The notes beneath the pieces are model-generated. The model worked only from the letters and a program-made list of their open reading frames with translations. It ran no database searches and was not told the DNA's origin. A stretch of 64,000 nucleotides of DNA. It comes from Halichoerus grypus. Taxonomy: Eukaryota; Chordata; Mammalia; Carnivora; Phocidae. The stretch spans positions 3,668,001-3,732,000 of the forward strand of contig NC_135726.1 of the NCBI RefSeq assembly GCF_964656455.1. Reading direction: 5' to 3'. The translations under genes and the position numbers were made by a program. Below are positions 32,436 through 43,814 of this stretch, one piece after another; within the stretch, counting starts at the first letter, position 1; every line of letters starts with the position of its first letter.

Positions 32436-32579
32436 CAGGCTTCTGGGCCAGGCGTTCCACGATCTGTTGTCAAGACGGGGGCTCCTGGAGCCAGGACCGC
32501 CATTCGGAAGCCCACCTCGTAAACGGACGCCCCAGCTCAGCGAGGTGGGACGCCAGCAGTGATTCCGGGGGAGACAATG

Positions 32580-32765
32580 TCCCAGCCGGGAAGACTCCCC
32601 CATTTTACTTTCCAGAGCTGTGTTGTCACACTATTCCCTCAAATAAATGTTCCCATTTCGAATGAGTCACTTGGCAAGGAGACCAGGCCCCGATGCCAAC
32701 ACGCAGGCTGACCCTCCTGAACGCTTTCCTTGGAAAATATCAAGTGGCCATTGTGCTCCCCCACT
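32580..32765. promoter_or_regulatory. Candidate regulatory island
   Basis: AT-richer patch with 'cccattttactttccagagc', 'ccctcaaataaatgttccca', 'cgaatgagtcacttggcaag' (TGAGTCA is AP-1-like) and 'ccttggaaaatatcaagtgg'. No repeat recognised. Confidence 0.3.
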
Positions 32766-33420
32766 AACAAGCCCTGGGGGGGGGGGCGCGGTGAGCCCTC
32801 TGCCTGGGCCAGTTTCTCACGGCAGGGTCTGCTGACCTGCTCCTGGCCAAGCGAGGCACACACGTGCACCCGGGGCGGTGGACTCAGCAGCTCGGCACGA
32901 GGCGGGGTTCTGGGATGAGTCAGGACACTCAGCTTTTCTGCACCCACAGTCAGGAGACCCACCCCGTCTCCCAGATAAACTGGCCCTGGCTTCCCGGTTT
33001 GCTTCCCCTGGTTGGCCCGGGGTCACGCCCCACTGTTCTGCTTTCCCTGTGATATCTGAATGGCATCAAAACCACATACTGCCCGCGACGTCATTCGTCA
33101 CACCCCCCTGATGTAACACTGATCACTGGGCATAGGTGACCTGGTCTGCCTGGTCTAAAGTGACCACTTCCCCCGCCCCCCCCCGAAATCAACGAGGATC
33201 TTGTGGGGAGACACTCTGTGATGACGCGAACACCCCGTTTCCATTATCCTTCCGCCCACCGAGCCTGGCACCCACGGATGATTCCTGCCCCAGACAGGGG
33301 TTACCAAGCTGTCTGCACACGAGAATTCTGTTTCTGCCATTCCCTCAATGTTCACTAATGTTTTCATTCGAATTCTGGTCTGTTACTCTAGAGCTCAGCA
33401 AAAAGAGAGCCCAGATCCCA
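32766..33420. other. Unique stretch
   Basis: No gene recognised. A G9 run lies near 32778 and an AT-richer patch near 33340-33400. Confidence 0.45.
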
Positions 33421-33930
33421 CTGAGCGGGGCCCCCAGCCATGCCCACCCCGCCTGCGGGCTGAGGTCTGCGTGCAGCCGCGGAAAGGCAGCCTCGGTGGG
33501 CGGCCTGGTGGCCGCGTGCGCCAGCCCTCCGCCAGCACCGACCAGCCACCCCTTTCGGGTTCCGTGGGCCCCCATTTTCCCAACTGTCCCTCCCGCCCGA
33601 AGGATCCCAGCAGGCCATGGACCACGACGCTCCCAGTGGCGGTTCACATCCAGTTAGCGGACCCTCGCACGCCCCTCGCTGGCGCGAACACATCTGCCCC
33701 GAGTTCCCGAGAATTGTCAACCCAGCAAATCCCTTAATTGGTGGACATGACAAACCAGGCCCCTGCGCTGGAAGAACAGAGCCCCGGGGCCGGGAAGGTG
33801 GGCCGTCTGGAGCTCAGGCATCTGGGCAGGAGCAGAGTGGAGGGCACGGGGCAGGCCTCCCCGCCACCGTCCCCGCGCTCGCCGAGTGGCTGTGAGCGGA
33901 GGCTCTGGCCCGGCTCCCGCCCACTCTGCC
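33421..33930. promoter_or_regulatory. CpG-rich stretch
   Basis: CpG density is visibly raised: roughly 30 in 33421-33720 by hand, with more near 33840-33900 ('ccccgcgctcgccgagtgg'). Repeat-free. It could be a weak CpG island. No exon structure is evident. Confidence 0.32.
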
Positions 33931-34244
33931 CTCTCCCGCCTCCTCCCTGTCTGATCGTTCTCTGCTGTCATGTTCTTTGTCCCCGTGCCGCACGCCGTGA
34001 TTACATGCCAGGAGTCATCCTGCAGCTACAGCTAAAGCACGACCCGTCAGGCAGATTCTCAGGGCTCCCGGCCTCCTGATCCGCAGGGCCTTCGGTGTGG
34101 GGCATCTCAAAAGCAGAACAGCGTGCTTCTGAGGGCTGGCGGGCAGCCGTCTAGGGAGGAAGGCCACAGCCGAGGGCAGGACCAGAGCTGCCGGGGGGGG
34201 GCGCCTGGAGACGGTGCAGGCCTGCCCCCCACCCCCCACCCCAA
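33931..34244. other. Unique stretch
   Basis: No gene or repeat recognised. Confidence 0.45.
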
Positions 34245-34330
34245 TCCATTTTACTCCCCGCAGGAAATGGAGGCCCAGAGGGGCAGAGATGGGCCCAAGG
34301 GCACCCAACAGGAGGGGCACAAGGCCAGTG
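34245..34330 (-). mobile_element. MIR fragment
   Basis: 'ccattttactccccgcagga' and 'aatggaggcccagaggggca' show a reverse MIR core. A forward MIR follows at once, making an inverted pair. Confidence 0.6.
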
Positions 34331-34339
34331 GGTAAGAGG

Positions 34340-34520
34340 AGGGACTCTGAAGCCCTGTCTGCAGTGTCTGCATCCGAATCCCAGCTCCACCTTTTCCTAG
34401 CTGCGTGGCCTTAGGCAAGTGACTTAACTTCTCTGAGCATCGGTTTCCCCATCCATTTCCTAGGGGCCGTCTGAGGATTAATTGAGCTAATATGCTTAGG
34501 AGGGTCGGGACACAGGACCC
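34340..34520 (+). mobile_element. MIR SINE
   Basis: Clear forward MIR: 'catccgaatcccagctccac', 'ctagctgcgtggccttaggc', 'aagtgacttaacttctctga', 'aggattaattgagctaatat'. Confidence 0.92.
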
Positions 34521-34904
34521 GGCCGTGCAGACGACTACGAATATCCTTTCCACCCCTGCTGGGCTGCTCTGGCTTTGGTCCACAGGCCTGGCGAGACGGC
34601 ACAGTGCCAAGAAGGTCTGCCTGCTGGGGAGCTGCAGTTCGGCCCAGGGAAGGCAGCCCAGGACTCAGCACCGGCCCGCTCAGAGTGTGTGTGGCCTCAT
34701 CCTCAGCTGCAGCCCCGTAAGTCAAAGGGAGAGAACCAGCTGGGATTCACGTGGACCCTGGGCACGAGGGGCTGGCGCCCACTCCGCTCTGGCTTCTCAG
34801 GGCCCCCCCAGCAGGGTTTCCAGCTTCTGCCAACTCAGCGCTTGGTTAGGACAGAGCAAGGAGGGGGCGCTGGAGGCCTAGTGAGGCAAGGGTGGGGACC
34901 TGCG
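34521..34904. other. Unique GC-rich stretch
   Basis: Nothing recognised. Confidence 0.45.
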
Positions 34905-35275
34905 TGGCCGGTGAGCTACGACAAAGGGATAGTCGTGACATCTGAGACTAGGTCACCAGACGCGTTACCCCTTTCACCGTGCTCCCTTGAGCTGTTGGCC
35001 ATGTTGCAAGGTCACTCAAGCAGCCCGGTGGACAGACCCACCACGTAGACAGGACCCCACCTGCCCGCCGTGTGAGGGCACCACTTTGGAAGCTAATCCT
35101 TCCGCCCGCAGCCAGACCCAGCACGTTCTGAGAACCCTGGGTCAGAACGGCCCTGTGGGGCCACTTCCGAAGTCCTGGCCCACGGAAACCATGAGACCTA
35201 GTCCATGTGGTTTTGAGCCACTAAGCTGGGGGCGGGGGGCGATTAGTTATGCGGCATTAGGTATTAATACAGCAT
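34905..35275 (+). mobile_element. MLT1-type LTR (ERVL-MaLR)
   Basis: 'gtcgtgacatctgagactag', 'ggcccacggaaaccatgaga' and a 3' block 'gttttgagccactaagctgg' followed by 'ttagttatgcggcattaggt' match MaLR LTR ends. The middle is diverged. Confidence 0.7.
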
Positions 35276-35425
35276 TGAATTATACAAATTAATCAGGAAA
35301 CTAGACCTTATATAGCAGGTGATAAAGGTGCATGTGGACTTAAGAAACTCTGATATAGAAAAAAATACCAAATTATGAACAGACAGAAGTCACAATCCAT
35401 GATAAACATTCTCCTAGGGAAACAA
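35276..35425. other. AT-rich unclassified segment
   Basis: 'caaattaatcaggaaactag', 'gaaaaaaataccaaattatg' and 'ccatgataaacattctccta' directly follow the LTR. It could be regulatory, or flanking DNA into which the LTR inserted. Confidence 0.35.
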
Positions 35426-36194
35426 GAGCTTTGGGGTCCCCCCACCCAGCCCACCTGCAAGCCCTGTTCCTCTAGGGGGTTCATTGTCCTTGTCATGAAA
35501 CCAACCAGCTACCCGGTCCCTTCTCTGGTCCTTTCTGACTCAAACATTTGACACTCTTGGATTTGCAGCACTAACCTGGTTCTGTAAACACCATGGGCCC
35601 CCAAAAGGCACAAGGACTCTGGGGCAGGCTTTTGGCAAAAGCAATTTCCACAAACCTGGAGCAAGAAAGTGGGAGGCAGGTGGGCTACCCAGTTAACAGA
35701 AATAATGAAAATAAACCACGGCCAAGAGCCCTGATGTTTGTGTCGCCCAAGATCCTACACGGGGCCAATTCAGCCCCCAAGGCTCCGAGGGAAGCGAGAG
35801 CTCTGCACGTGGGGTGGCTGACCCCAGGGATCCCGTGACTCTTGGCTGCAGGTGTCACGGTGATCAGGTCCCACCCAGGCAAGGTGAATCCATCCAGCAT
35901 TTCTCCTAGGCCTCCCGAAAGTAAGACAGAGGCGAAGAGGCCCGGCACGCCAGCCTCATGCACCCCCTTCTCCATCCTCCTGTCCCAGGACGTCACCCAG
36001 AGTCATGGAGCCCTCGGGATGTTAACTGCCTCCCCAACGATGCCCACAGCAACCCCACCGCGGGCTGGACGGGGTGGAAGCTTCACATTCTTCTGGGATT
36101 TTCTTTTTCTGGAGTGTGGTTTTTAAAACAAGACAACGGACTCTTGGAAATGGGGTGGAGGCTCGCAGCTCGGACTAATTAAGAGGCAGGTTAG
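35426..36194. other. Unique stretch
   Basis: No gene or repeat recognised. A T-rich patch near 36085-36130 is unassigned. Confidence 0.45.
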
Positions 36195-36375
36195 ACGAAG
36201 ACCCGATGCACAGTAACTTTTCCATCGGGCATTTAATCCACCCGCTCAACCCTGTGGGCCTCAGTTTAACCCACCTACGGAGGGGATATGAGTAATAATT
36301 ATCTCCTCTGGAGAGGTGCTGGGAGGGTTAATTAACTGAACTGCTTTGAGAGGCTCTGCGGCCCAGCTCGGGGGG
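36195..36375 (+). mobile_element. MIR fragment
   Basis: 'ctgtgggcctcagtttaacc', 'gatatgagtaataattatct' and 'ctgggagggttaattaactg' follow the forward MIR 3' half. Confidence 0.7.
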
Positions 36376-37084
36376 CCCCGGCTTGCTTGCCTGCTGTCAG
36401 GAATTCATGACCTCGGAGAAGTCACCCGCGTCCCCCCGCCCCATGAGGCTCAGAACTGCTGGCCTGCTAAGATACCTTGCAGCTCGAAAGCTTAATGGTG
36501 CTTGTGCTGAAGATATTGTAGGTTTATTTGCTTCTTCACCTTTTGGGGTCTTTACTTACATAACTTCAGATCAGGGAGAGCCATTCTTCCCAAACGTCCC
36601 CACATCCCACCCTGGACAAGGGTACAGCAAGGGCACCTGGCCCGCCTCTTCCACCTGGTTCAGGCCTTCTCCACGGGAGCCCTCACCTGGCCTGGCTGCT
36701 GGAGCAAGCTCAGGTGGGATGAGCTGGGCAGGCAACCCCAGGACCTCATGAAGACCCAGGCCTGGGGAGCCAACCTGGGCCGCACCAGCGTGGCCCACGG
36801 GACCTTCGCCTTGTCCCCGGCTCCCTCTGCTTCTCCTGCACTAGTTTTCTGAGAAGCCAGAAAGAGTCACACTGGACAATGTCCTCGGAGCCCTCTGAAA
36901 ATAGAGTAAGGAAGCAATGGGGACGTTTTTTTTCAACGAACGATCATAGTTTGCCGGAACAATGGGGGGAAAATCCCCACGTAAAAGAGATCACTGGAGT
37001 CCGTGACCTTGGCCTGGAAGGTGACCCCTCGCTGGTGGAGTCGGAGAGCTTCGGTGTGCAGGGGTCTTGAGCACAGAGGCCTCC
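36376..37084. other. Unique stretch with AT-richer patch
   Basis: A patch near 36480-36575 ('gaagatattgtaggtttatt', 'ctttacttacataacttcag') is AT-richer and may be an unrecognised old repeat. Otherwise nothing. Confidence 0.4.
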
Positions 37085-37170
37085 TCCTGGCCCGGTGAGG
37101 GACTTGCTCAAGGTCAACAGGCAGTCAGAAGCAGGAGCTGGGTGCACGCGCCCTGAAGCCCCTGATGCCT
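37085..37170 (-). mobile_element. MIR fragment
   Basis: 'gggacttgctcaaggtcaac' and 'aggcagtcagaagcaggagc' show the reverse MIR core. Confidence 0.6.
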
Positions 37171-37924
37171 GGCCCCGGGCCTTGCATTCCACCTGCAGGG
37201 AAGCCCAGCCTCCAAGGGCCGGATCCATCAGCTCCAAAATAACATGGGCTTGGGGACAAGCGCTACAGAGCTAGCTCTGGGGAGACTGCCAACGGACATG
37301 CTGACTTCAGCAAACCTTGGGGGGAAGGACGCTTTCCGGGGCCCAGGCGGGCTCAGCTGCCCCCCCCAACTCTGCAGGTGCAGAAATCCAATGATTCCCA
37401 GAGTCACACACCTGAACTTAACACATGGCATCCCCCTGGCTAAGGCTCCCGCCTGATGAAAGCTCCTCGGTAGCTCTGACATGGTGTTCAGGAAAGGGGC
37501 TTTTCTCGAGACTTCCCTTCTAATGTGGGCAGGGGAGGGACAGAGTCTCAGGGATGTGGGTGAACACAAGAGAAGCTGGGGCTCCGAAAACAACCACCTG
37601 CAACATCGGCACAACTCTTGGCAGACTCACGGGTGTTCAGATGCGGGGCTCGTTTGCTCCCCAACAACCCAGGAAGTGGCAGGGATGGCGCGACCCCTGT
37701 GACAGGTGAGACACTGAGGCTATGGGGCTGTCTGCAGTGGGACTGACAGGAGGCGGGCCTGGCAGAAGGAATTTCATCCCTGAGAACAGGGAAGCACGTG
37801 TCCCCCCGGCCCAGGGGCTCAGACCTGAGGCTTCCTACTTCCCTCCCCACAATTTTCTCACCCTCTTATTCACAGTGCTCAACAACTAAGCGAGAGGAGT
37901 GAGCCAGGCCCCGAACACGTCTCA
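37171..37924. other. Unique stretch
   Basis: No gene or repeat recognised. Confidence 0.5.
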
Positions 37925-38125
37925 TTCAACATAACATATCATTTGCCTTTTAAAAAACTGGGGGTAAAAACATCCCCAAGACATTTGAAGTAAAAATACA
38001 GGAACAAAAAGTATAATAAACTCATGCTCCTAGGAGAAGCATAAATCAGTCCAAGATTAACTAATTAAAAAAATCTGCATCATTAAGGGCAATATCGCTC
38101 TTCTCTAAAAAAGCGAATGGAGAAC
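37925..38125. promoter_or_regulatory. Candidate regulatory island
   Basis: AT-rich and repeat-free: 'aacataacatatcatttgcc', 'agtataataaactcatgctc', 'aagattaactaattaaaaaa' (TAATTA at 38062-38067) and 'ctgcatcattaagggcaata'. A strong compositional outlier with homeodomain-type cores. Confidence 0.36.
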
Positions 38126-38329
38126 ACGGAGACAAAACCCAATAGCCCCGTTCAGTAGCAGCTTTCGGGGCCTCCTGCCTCGTGAGGCAGATGAAGACCA
38201 CCAAGGCTCCTGCCCGTTTTCCATGGCTCCCCAGCAAGAACACCGGGTCTCGGGCCAAGACCCGCAGGGCCTGGGCTGGGGGAGCTCCCCTGCTGCCCAT
38301 GGAGGGGGAGCTCAGGAGGGCCCCTCACC
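38126..38329. other. Unique GC-rich stretch
   Basis: Nothing recognised. Confidence 0.4.
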
Positions 38330-38480
38330 TGCTTGGAATCAAATCCTGCACTTTGGCCCGGAGACCTGGACACCCCCCTCCTCAGTTTTTTCATCTGTAA
38401 GATGGGGTGATGAGAAAGACCTTTCTTACGGGGCTGCTGCAAGGCTTAAATAGGATAGTAATAGAGCACGTGTGGCCAAT
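38330..38480 (+). mobile_element. MIR SINE
   Basis: 'cctcagttttttcatctgta', 'agatggggtgatgagaaaga' and 'aaggcttaaataggatagta' are forward MIR blocks. Confidence 0.85.
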
Positions 38481-38834
38481 ATCAAGCCTCCCCTGAACCG
38501 AGGCAGCAAAGCCCCCCAAACTCCCTGTTTTACTGCCGGAGTCCCCTCTGCACACAAAGATCACAACGGGACCCAAGTCCCCTCTGTGTCAGAGCCCGGC
38601 ACCTCGGACCTGCCGTCCCGCAGGGAGGAGGAGGCCCAGAGGAAACCCCTGGCAGCCTCCAGCCCACGGCCCAGCAGCAGGAAGTCCTGGGTCTCCCCCA
38701 GGCGCACACACCACCCCACCTCTACATCCTCCACCCTCTTCCTGGCCAGCTGCCTCTGGACAGCCCTCCCTGCCACACCCACACAGCAGCTTGGTGGCTC
38801 ACGGGCTGATTTCACTAATGTCTTTGCCACCGCA
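38481..38834. other. Unique GC-rich stretch
   Basis: Nothing recognised. Confidence 0.45.
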
Positions 38835-38890
38835 GGGGTGTTGGGCAGGCTGGGGCACGGCACGTGCTCAGAAAACTGTGGGGTGAATGA
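38835..38890 (+). mobile_element. L2/MIR 3'-end fragment
   Basis: 'gggcacggcacgtgctcaga' followed by 'ggggtgaatgact' resembles the shared L2/MIR terminus. Confidence 0.5.
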
Positions 38891-39094
38891 CTCTACCCCA
38901 GCCTCGCTCTGACTCCGACTTCCTGGCCCACCACAGAGTGGTTCTGAGTCTCCTGAGCCACCTTCCTTCGGTCCTCCTGCCTCGGTTTCTTCCTTGGAAC
39001 TAAGTGAGAAGAGTCGTGTAAGGTGTTCAAACAGTGTAGACAGCAAGTGCGTGGCAAAAGCCAGCAGCCTCCAGAAGGGTCTTCCGGCTGCCCT

Positions 39095-39225
39095 ACAAGG
39101 CCTAGTTTGGTCCTCCCTGCTGTGTGACCTTGGCCAAGTAACTCAACCTCTCTGGGCTTCAGTTTCCTCATCTGAAAAGTGGGAACCCTGCCAACGCCGT
39201 TTAATAGTTAGGACTACGTTCTCTG
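39095..39225 (+). mobile_element. MIR SINE
   Basis: 'gctgtgtgaccttggccaag', 'taactcaacctctctgggct' and 'tcagtttcctcatctgaaaa' are forward MIR blocks at high similarity. Confidence 0.92.
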
Positions 39226-39234
39226 TGGCCCAGG

Positions 39235-39370
39235 TTACCCACCAGGTGCTGTGCTAGCGGATGGTTCAATTAACCACCAGCTCCCCACCCTCTGAGGCAG
39301 GAAAGATGCCCATGATGAGGACGGGGGCCCTGAGGGCCAGGGACTTAGGAGGTGCCCCCTCTGGCTTTGC
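39235..39370 (-). mobile_element. MIR fragment
   Basis: 'taccaccaggtgctgtgcta'-like order with 'gttcaattaaccaccagctc' and 'gaggacgggggccctgaggg' resembles a reverse MIR, forming an inverted pair with the preceding one. Confidence 0.5.
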
Positions 39371-40539
39371 CCACAGCCATGCAGGAGCTGAGGGAGGGCC
39401 TGTGTGAGGCCGTGCACCCATCAGTGCAAATATAAACAGGGCCCAGAGGGCTGCTCAGCCGTCTGACTGTCCCAGGAAGCCCCTTCCCTGCCCAGGCCGA
39501 GGGCGCCATCTGCTGGGGGCGTGGGGCTCCGCACCCCGGCGTGACCTTTGCTGGGCTGCCACCCTGGGTCTGGGGCCTGGCGGGGGGGGGGGGGGGCATA
39601 ACCTTAATGTACCCACGCTGGGCCTCTGGGGGCGGAGAGGGCTAGGTGCTGGCTCCAGGACCCTCCTCCTTTCACTGGTGTGGTTCACACTCAGTGGATG
39701 TTTACTATGAGTCTGGCGGGGCAGCCCTAGGCTCACGTCAACGCCCTGCCCTCAAGATGCTCCCTGCCAGTGCCTGGGGGGGGAGGCGCCCCTCAGCGCC
39801 CCGAGGTCACGCTCCCCCCGACATCTGGGCTTTCCCCCCGCCCGCCTTCCACATGGCTATCCCGTCCAGCCCTCCTTCAGTGCTGAGGAGTCAGACCGCG
39901 GGGCCTCCGGCCGGCTCCTGGCATGGAACTGTCCATCCTCCTCCCCATTCCTGAGGCTGTGCCCTCCAGAATCTTCCTCCGCCTGTAGGCAGATCCAGAG
40001 CAGGCCCGGGTCAGCGTCTGCGGCTGGCTGGCATTTCCACGCCGTGCTCTGTGGCCAGCCCCAGCAGAACCACGTGTGGCCTCTCGTTCCTGACAGCCTC
40101 CCAACGTGGGACAGGGGCTGCCAACAAGCTATAATTAGGGACCCTTTGATCCTCGAGGCTGCTGGTGGAGAAACTATGGAAATGCCTCATCTCTCCTGCG
40201 AACTCCAGAAGGTACAGGGCCGGGCCCGGGGAGACCTTCAGGGTCAAGGGCTTAGCTTCTGTACCGAGCAGGTGGCAGGTGCCACACTCCTGGGGGCAGG
40301 TGCCAGGCACTGGATCAGCCTGGACCAGCTCTGTTCTCTCTGCTGGCAAGAGGGGGCATGGGTACCGGGCCCTGTCAGCGCAGCTGACCCTCAGCCACCT
40401 ACCGTCCCTGCATGCAGAGGACAGGGACGCAGTGGGTGCCCGCGGGGCAAAGTGCACGGTGCTGGGACCCTGGGTCACAAACCTACCGCGCCGAGCTACT
40501 GACTGTCACCGCGGCCATCACTGACACATGTCACTGAAT
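39371..40539. other. Unique GC-rich stretch
   Basis: No gene recognised. A MIR-like trace lies at 39690-39720 ('gtggatgtttactatgagtc'). Confidence 0.5.
39582..39596. repeat. Poly-G tract (G15)
   Basis: Uninterrupted run of 15 G. Its length may be uncertain in the assembly. Confidence 0.95.
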
Positions 40540-40975
40540 ACACCACTCTACCTATGCATAAGATAAATTTGAACATTTTAAGTGGTTTAAACGACTTGGT
40601 AGGATTTATGACATCCTCCGGGTTGTGATTTCTGTCACTGCAAACAGAAACTCTGTCCCCATCAGCACTCACTCCCCATCCCACCCCTCAGCCCTGGCAA
40701 CCACGAACCTGCTGTCTCCATGGATTTGCCTATTCTAGATGTTTCTATGCATGGGATCCCATACATGTGGCCTTTTGGGACTGGCTTCTGTCACTCAGCA
40801 AGATGTTTTCAGGGTCCATCCACACTGTAGCCTGTACCAATGCTCCACTTTGTTTTTATGGCCAAGGAATATTCCAGTATGGCCGGACCATGTTCTAACA
40901 TTTGATGATGGACATTGGGGCTGATTCTACTGGGATTCATGTTGCTGTGAACGTGTGTACCAGCTCCTTTAAAAT
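40540..40975 (-). mobile_element. L1 3' region fragment
   Basis: 'cagccctggcaaccacgaac', 'catggatttgcctattctag', 'ccttttgggactggcttctg', 'gttttcagggtccatccaca' and 'gaatattccagtatggccgg' are successive blocks of the reverse L1 3' region. The piece covers about 430 bases. Confidence 0.92.
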
Positions 40976-43134
40976 GCTTCCACGTCAGGTGTGAGGTCAA
41001 TTACATACAGAAAGTCACCTTTCCCACCTCACGTAGCCGTGATGGCCCCTTCCCTGCATCCCCTCCATACAGCTGGTGACGATCACCCCAGGCAGAGAGG
41101 AGGGCCCAAGGGGGTGGTCACCCCAGGCTGGAAACGAGAACACTGGGGCCCGGCCTGTGGGCCCCCCTGCTCTGAGGGCCATGGGCCCTGCAGCTGGGAC
41201 CCTTCACGTCCAGGCTGTCCTTGTGCCAATCCCCAGCCAGGCCTGGCTTCCGTTCTGGCCCGAGCGGGAGCCGGGACTCTGGAGCATGGACAGCGCCGTG
41301 AGGTTCTCTCCCTGCTCCTCCACGAGGCCCTCAACCCAGAGCCCGAGCTCAGCCTGCGTGGCTTCTCAGGAAAGATGCCAGGTGCCCGGGGCCGCGGGGT
41401 TGGGGGGCGGGAAAGGGGGTGGCGGGCTCCAACCTGGCAGGTGCCCAGAGGGCTTACTGAACACCATGCGCCACGGAGCGGTGGCACGGAGCAAGATCTC
41501 ACCGAAAATGGACAACTTTCTAAGAAAGTAAAAAGTTCCGAAATTCATCCAAGAAGCAGCAGAAACAGGAACGGGCCTCAAACCCGGGGAGAAACAGAAA
41601 AAATTGTCAAAGGATGAACTCCACAGATGGTGAAGGCCAGATGTGGCCCTTCTACTTGGAGGACCGGGTGGGCATGTGCTGGAAGCCGGTCCAAGTGCTC
41701 CCCTGGAGTGCGCGGAGCCCACCGTCACGTAGGAAAGGACGGCCTGGGGCTTGTCTGTCCCTCACAACGGCTGGCCTGGGGCCGCCCGGGCCACCTGCAT
41801 GCCTGGGCCTGGCTGGCGGCTGCCCACACGACAGGCCAGTCACTGACAGAGCTGGGGGAGCGGCCTCCCTCAGACGGGAGGAGTGAGCTGGGTGGATGTT
41901 GGGAAGAAGAGTCCTTACAAGAAGGCATCCTGCGGACCTGGCCACAAGGGCCCCACGGGGACTCCCGATGTCCCCCAACCCTAGCGCTGGGGGCCTCCAC
42001 CTGCTTCCCTAGACTGAGGTACATCTTCAGCAGAACGTGACCCAGAGACAGCCACCCACCCCCAAGCACCTCCCCCCTCCCTCCAGGCAAGGCTGCCCTC
42101 CCCACGTGGTCTCTGTCCCAGGCACCCAAGACAGTGGGAAGAGGGGCACGGGGGTCAGAAGACCCCTCGTTGGCCTCTGACCCTGCAGGCCCCCCGGCCT
42201 CTCTGAACTACTGTTTCCAGCTTTGAGCCAGGCCTGGTTCTCCCAGCCCCACCTGCCTCCCGGGACAGGGGCGAACATGGAGTCTGGAGACCCGCAGAGA
42301 CAGGTAAGCTCTCCATGACGGTTACTCCCTGCCCCGGGCAGAGTTTTCAGGCTTTGGGGAGGCCTCTCCTTTTGCCCCCTCGAGACTTCCAATGACAGTA
42401 ACTACAATGACACTCTGCCATCAGCTCCCAGGATCCTGTGTCCCCAGGCCGGACTCTGCATCGCCCTCGACCCCGGGAGCACACAGAAACAAGGACCCCA
42501 GCACAGCCTCTGTGTGACAAAGGTGTCAGGAGAGCAGACCGGAGGGAGGGAGGGAGGCAGAGGAGGGAAGGATGGCAGCAGAGAGAACCATGTCGAGAAG
42601 GGCCCCCATCCTCAGCTCTGCTCACCCCGCAGAGGGTTCTGGGAACCGCTGTGAAGACTGGCTCAAGGGTTCTCCACGGCGGGAGGGAGCTGGGGTGTTT
42701 ATACACCCATTCCAGGCAGTCGCAGGAAAGGGCGCTAGCTTCCAGCACGTCTGCCCTGCCCCCGTGACAGGCCCTGTGTGCTCCTGGGGCCCCAGAAGCA
42801 CCGAGAAGAGACATCCATTCAGGCGCGGGCCGTTGGAAGGTGGGCGTGCAGGATGATGCGGTAAGGGGGATGGGACCCGGGACCGGCTCCGGTTAGGAAA
42901 CAAAGAATCCGAAACTGGCTGAGCCGCTACAAGGTGAGCCGGGGACCCCAGGGCCAGGCGTTTGTGCCTGATTCTGCCCCCTCCTGCCTGCCAAGCCTGG
43001 ATGATGGGCTGTCGGAGGCTGCAGACAGGCACATTTAGAAACTGCTCTTTCTGGAGGGGATGGGAAGACCTCACGCAGAATCTCTCCCACCCCGGAAACA
43101 CCCAGGGCGACATTCCCCGCAGCTTGCAGGAGCC
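40976..43134. other. Unique GC-rich stretch
   Basis: No supported gene in about 2.1 kb. Open frames up to 208 codons (40991-41617, plus) begin near the L1 edge and have no domain. A short GGGA repeat lies near 42542-42558. Transition to AT-richer sequence begins near 43130. Confidence 0.5.
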
Positions 43135-43375
43135 GGGCTTCCAAGGATTATTAAATGGATTTTTCCTCTCTCTGGGTGGAGTTCCCTTCCAGGCCGCCGC
43201 ACGCAGGACGGAGCATTAACAAAGCAGCCGGCCCAGGGCAGCATCAATCCGACAAACACAACAGCCTGCGAGCTTTGATTTAATAAAATCGGCCCCCACT
43301 GGGCTGTTTTAATTGTTTCCAGATTCTGAAAATATCTGCAAAGAAGATGCAAATGGAAAAATCCACCTCTGGCTA
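43135..43375. promoter_or_regulatory. Candidate regulatory island (SOX, TCF, POU-like sites)
   Basis: Repeat-free. It carries AACAAAG (43218-43224, SOX/TCF-like), 'gcagcatcaatccgacaaac', CTTTGAT (43273-43279, TCF/LEF-like), 'tttgatttaataaaatcggc', 'gctgttttaattgtttccag' and the perfect octamer ATGCAAAT (43347-43354). This combination in about 240 bases of GC-rich surroundings is the strongest enhancer-like patch I see. Function is inferred. Confidence 0.45.
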
Positions 43376-43814
43376 CTGCCGCGTCTGCAGCTCGCCGTGC
43401 TGAATGCCCACGTGAGCCGTGTCCTCGAAGCGTCACCTGGGCAGAGGGGGGCGAAACCCTGATGTCGCCAAGACAAATGGCCCAGGTGGAAAAGGACACC
43501 GGGAGGAGAGGCTCCATCAGCCCGGGCTTCTGGATGACGCCAGGGGGAGAGCAGCTGGTCACTGCCCTGGCTGAGACAGCCCTGGCTGAGACAGCCCTGG
43601 AGGGAGGAGGACCCGGGGCCGTCTGTCACCCGCGGACACCCCGCAACTGTGTGGCGGCAGGCAGGGCGAGGGGCTGGAGTCCCAGGAGTCTGCTCAGGGA
43701 GCTGGTGCCCCCGGAAGGTAACTCCCGAGCACCTGTCCGGTCCCCGGGGGCCATCGTGACTCTAGAGGAGGAAGCCCCGCCCTGAGTAGAAGGCCACGTG
43801 GCAGCATCGCAGGA
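43376..43814. other. Unique stretch with short tandem repeat
   Basis: Contains a 15-bp unit 'gccctggctgagaca' repeated about 2.5 times at 43564-43600. Nothing else recognised. Confidence 0.6.
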
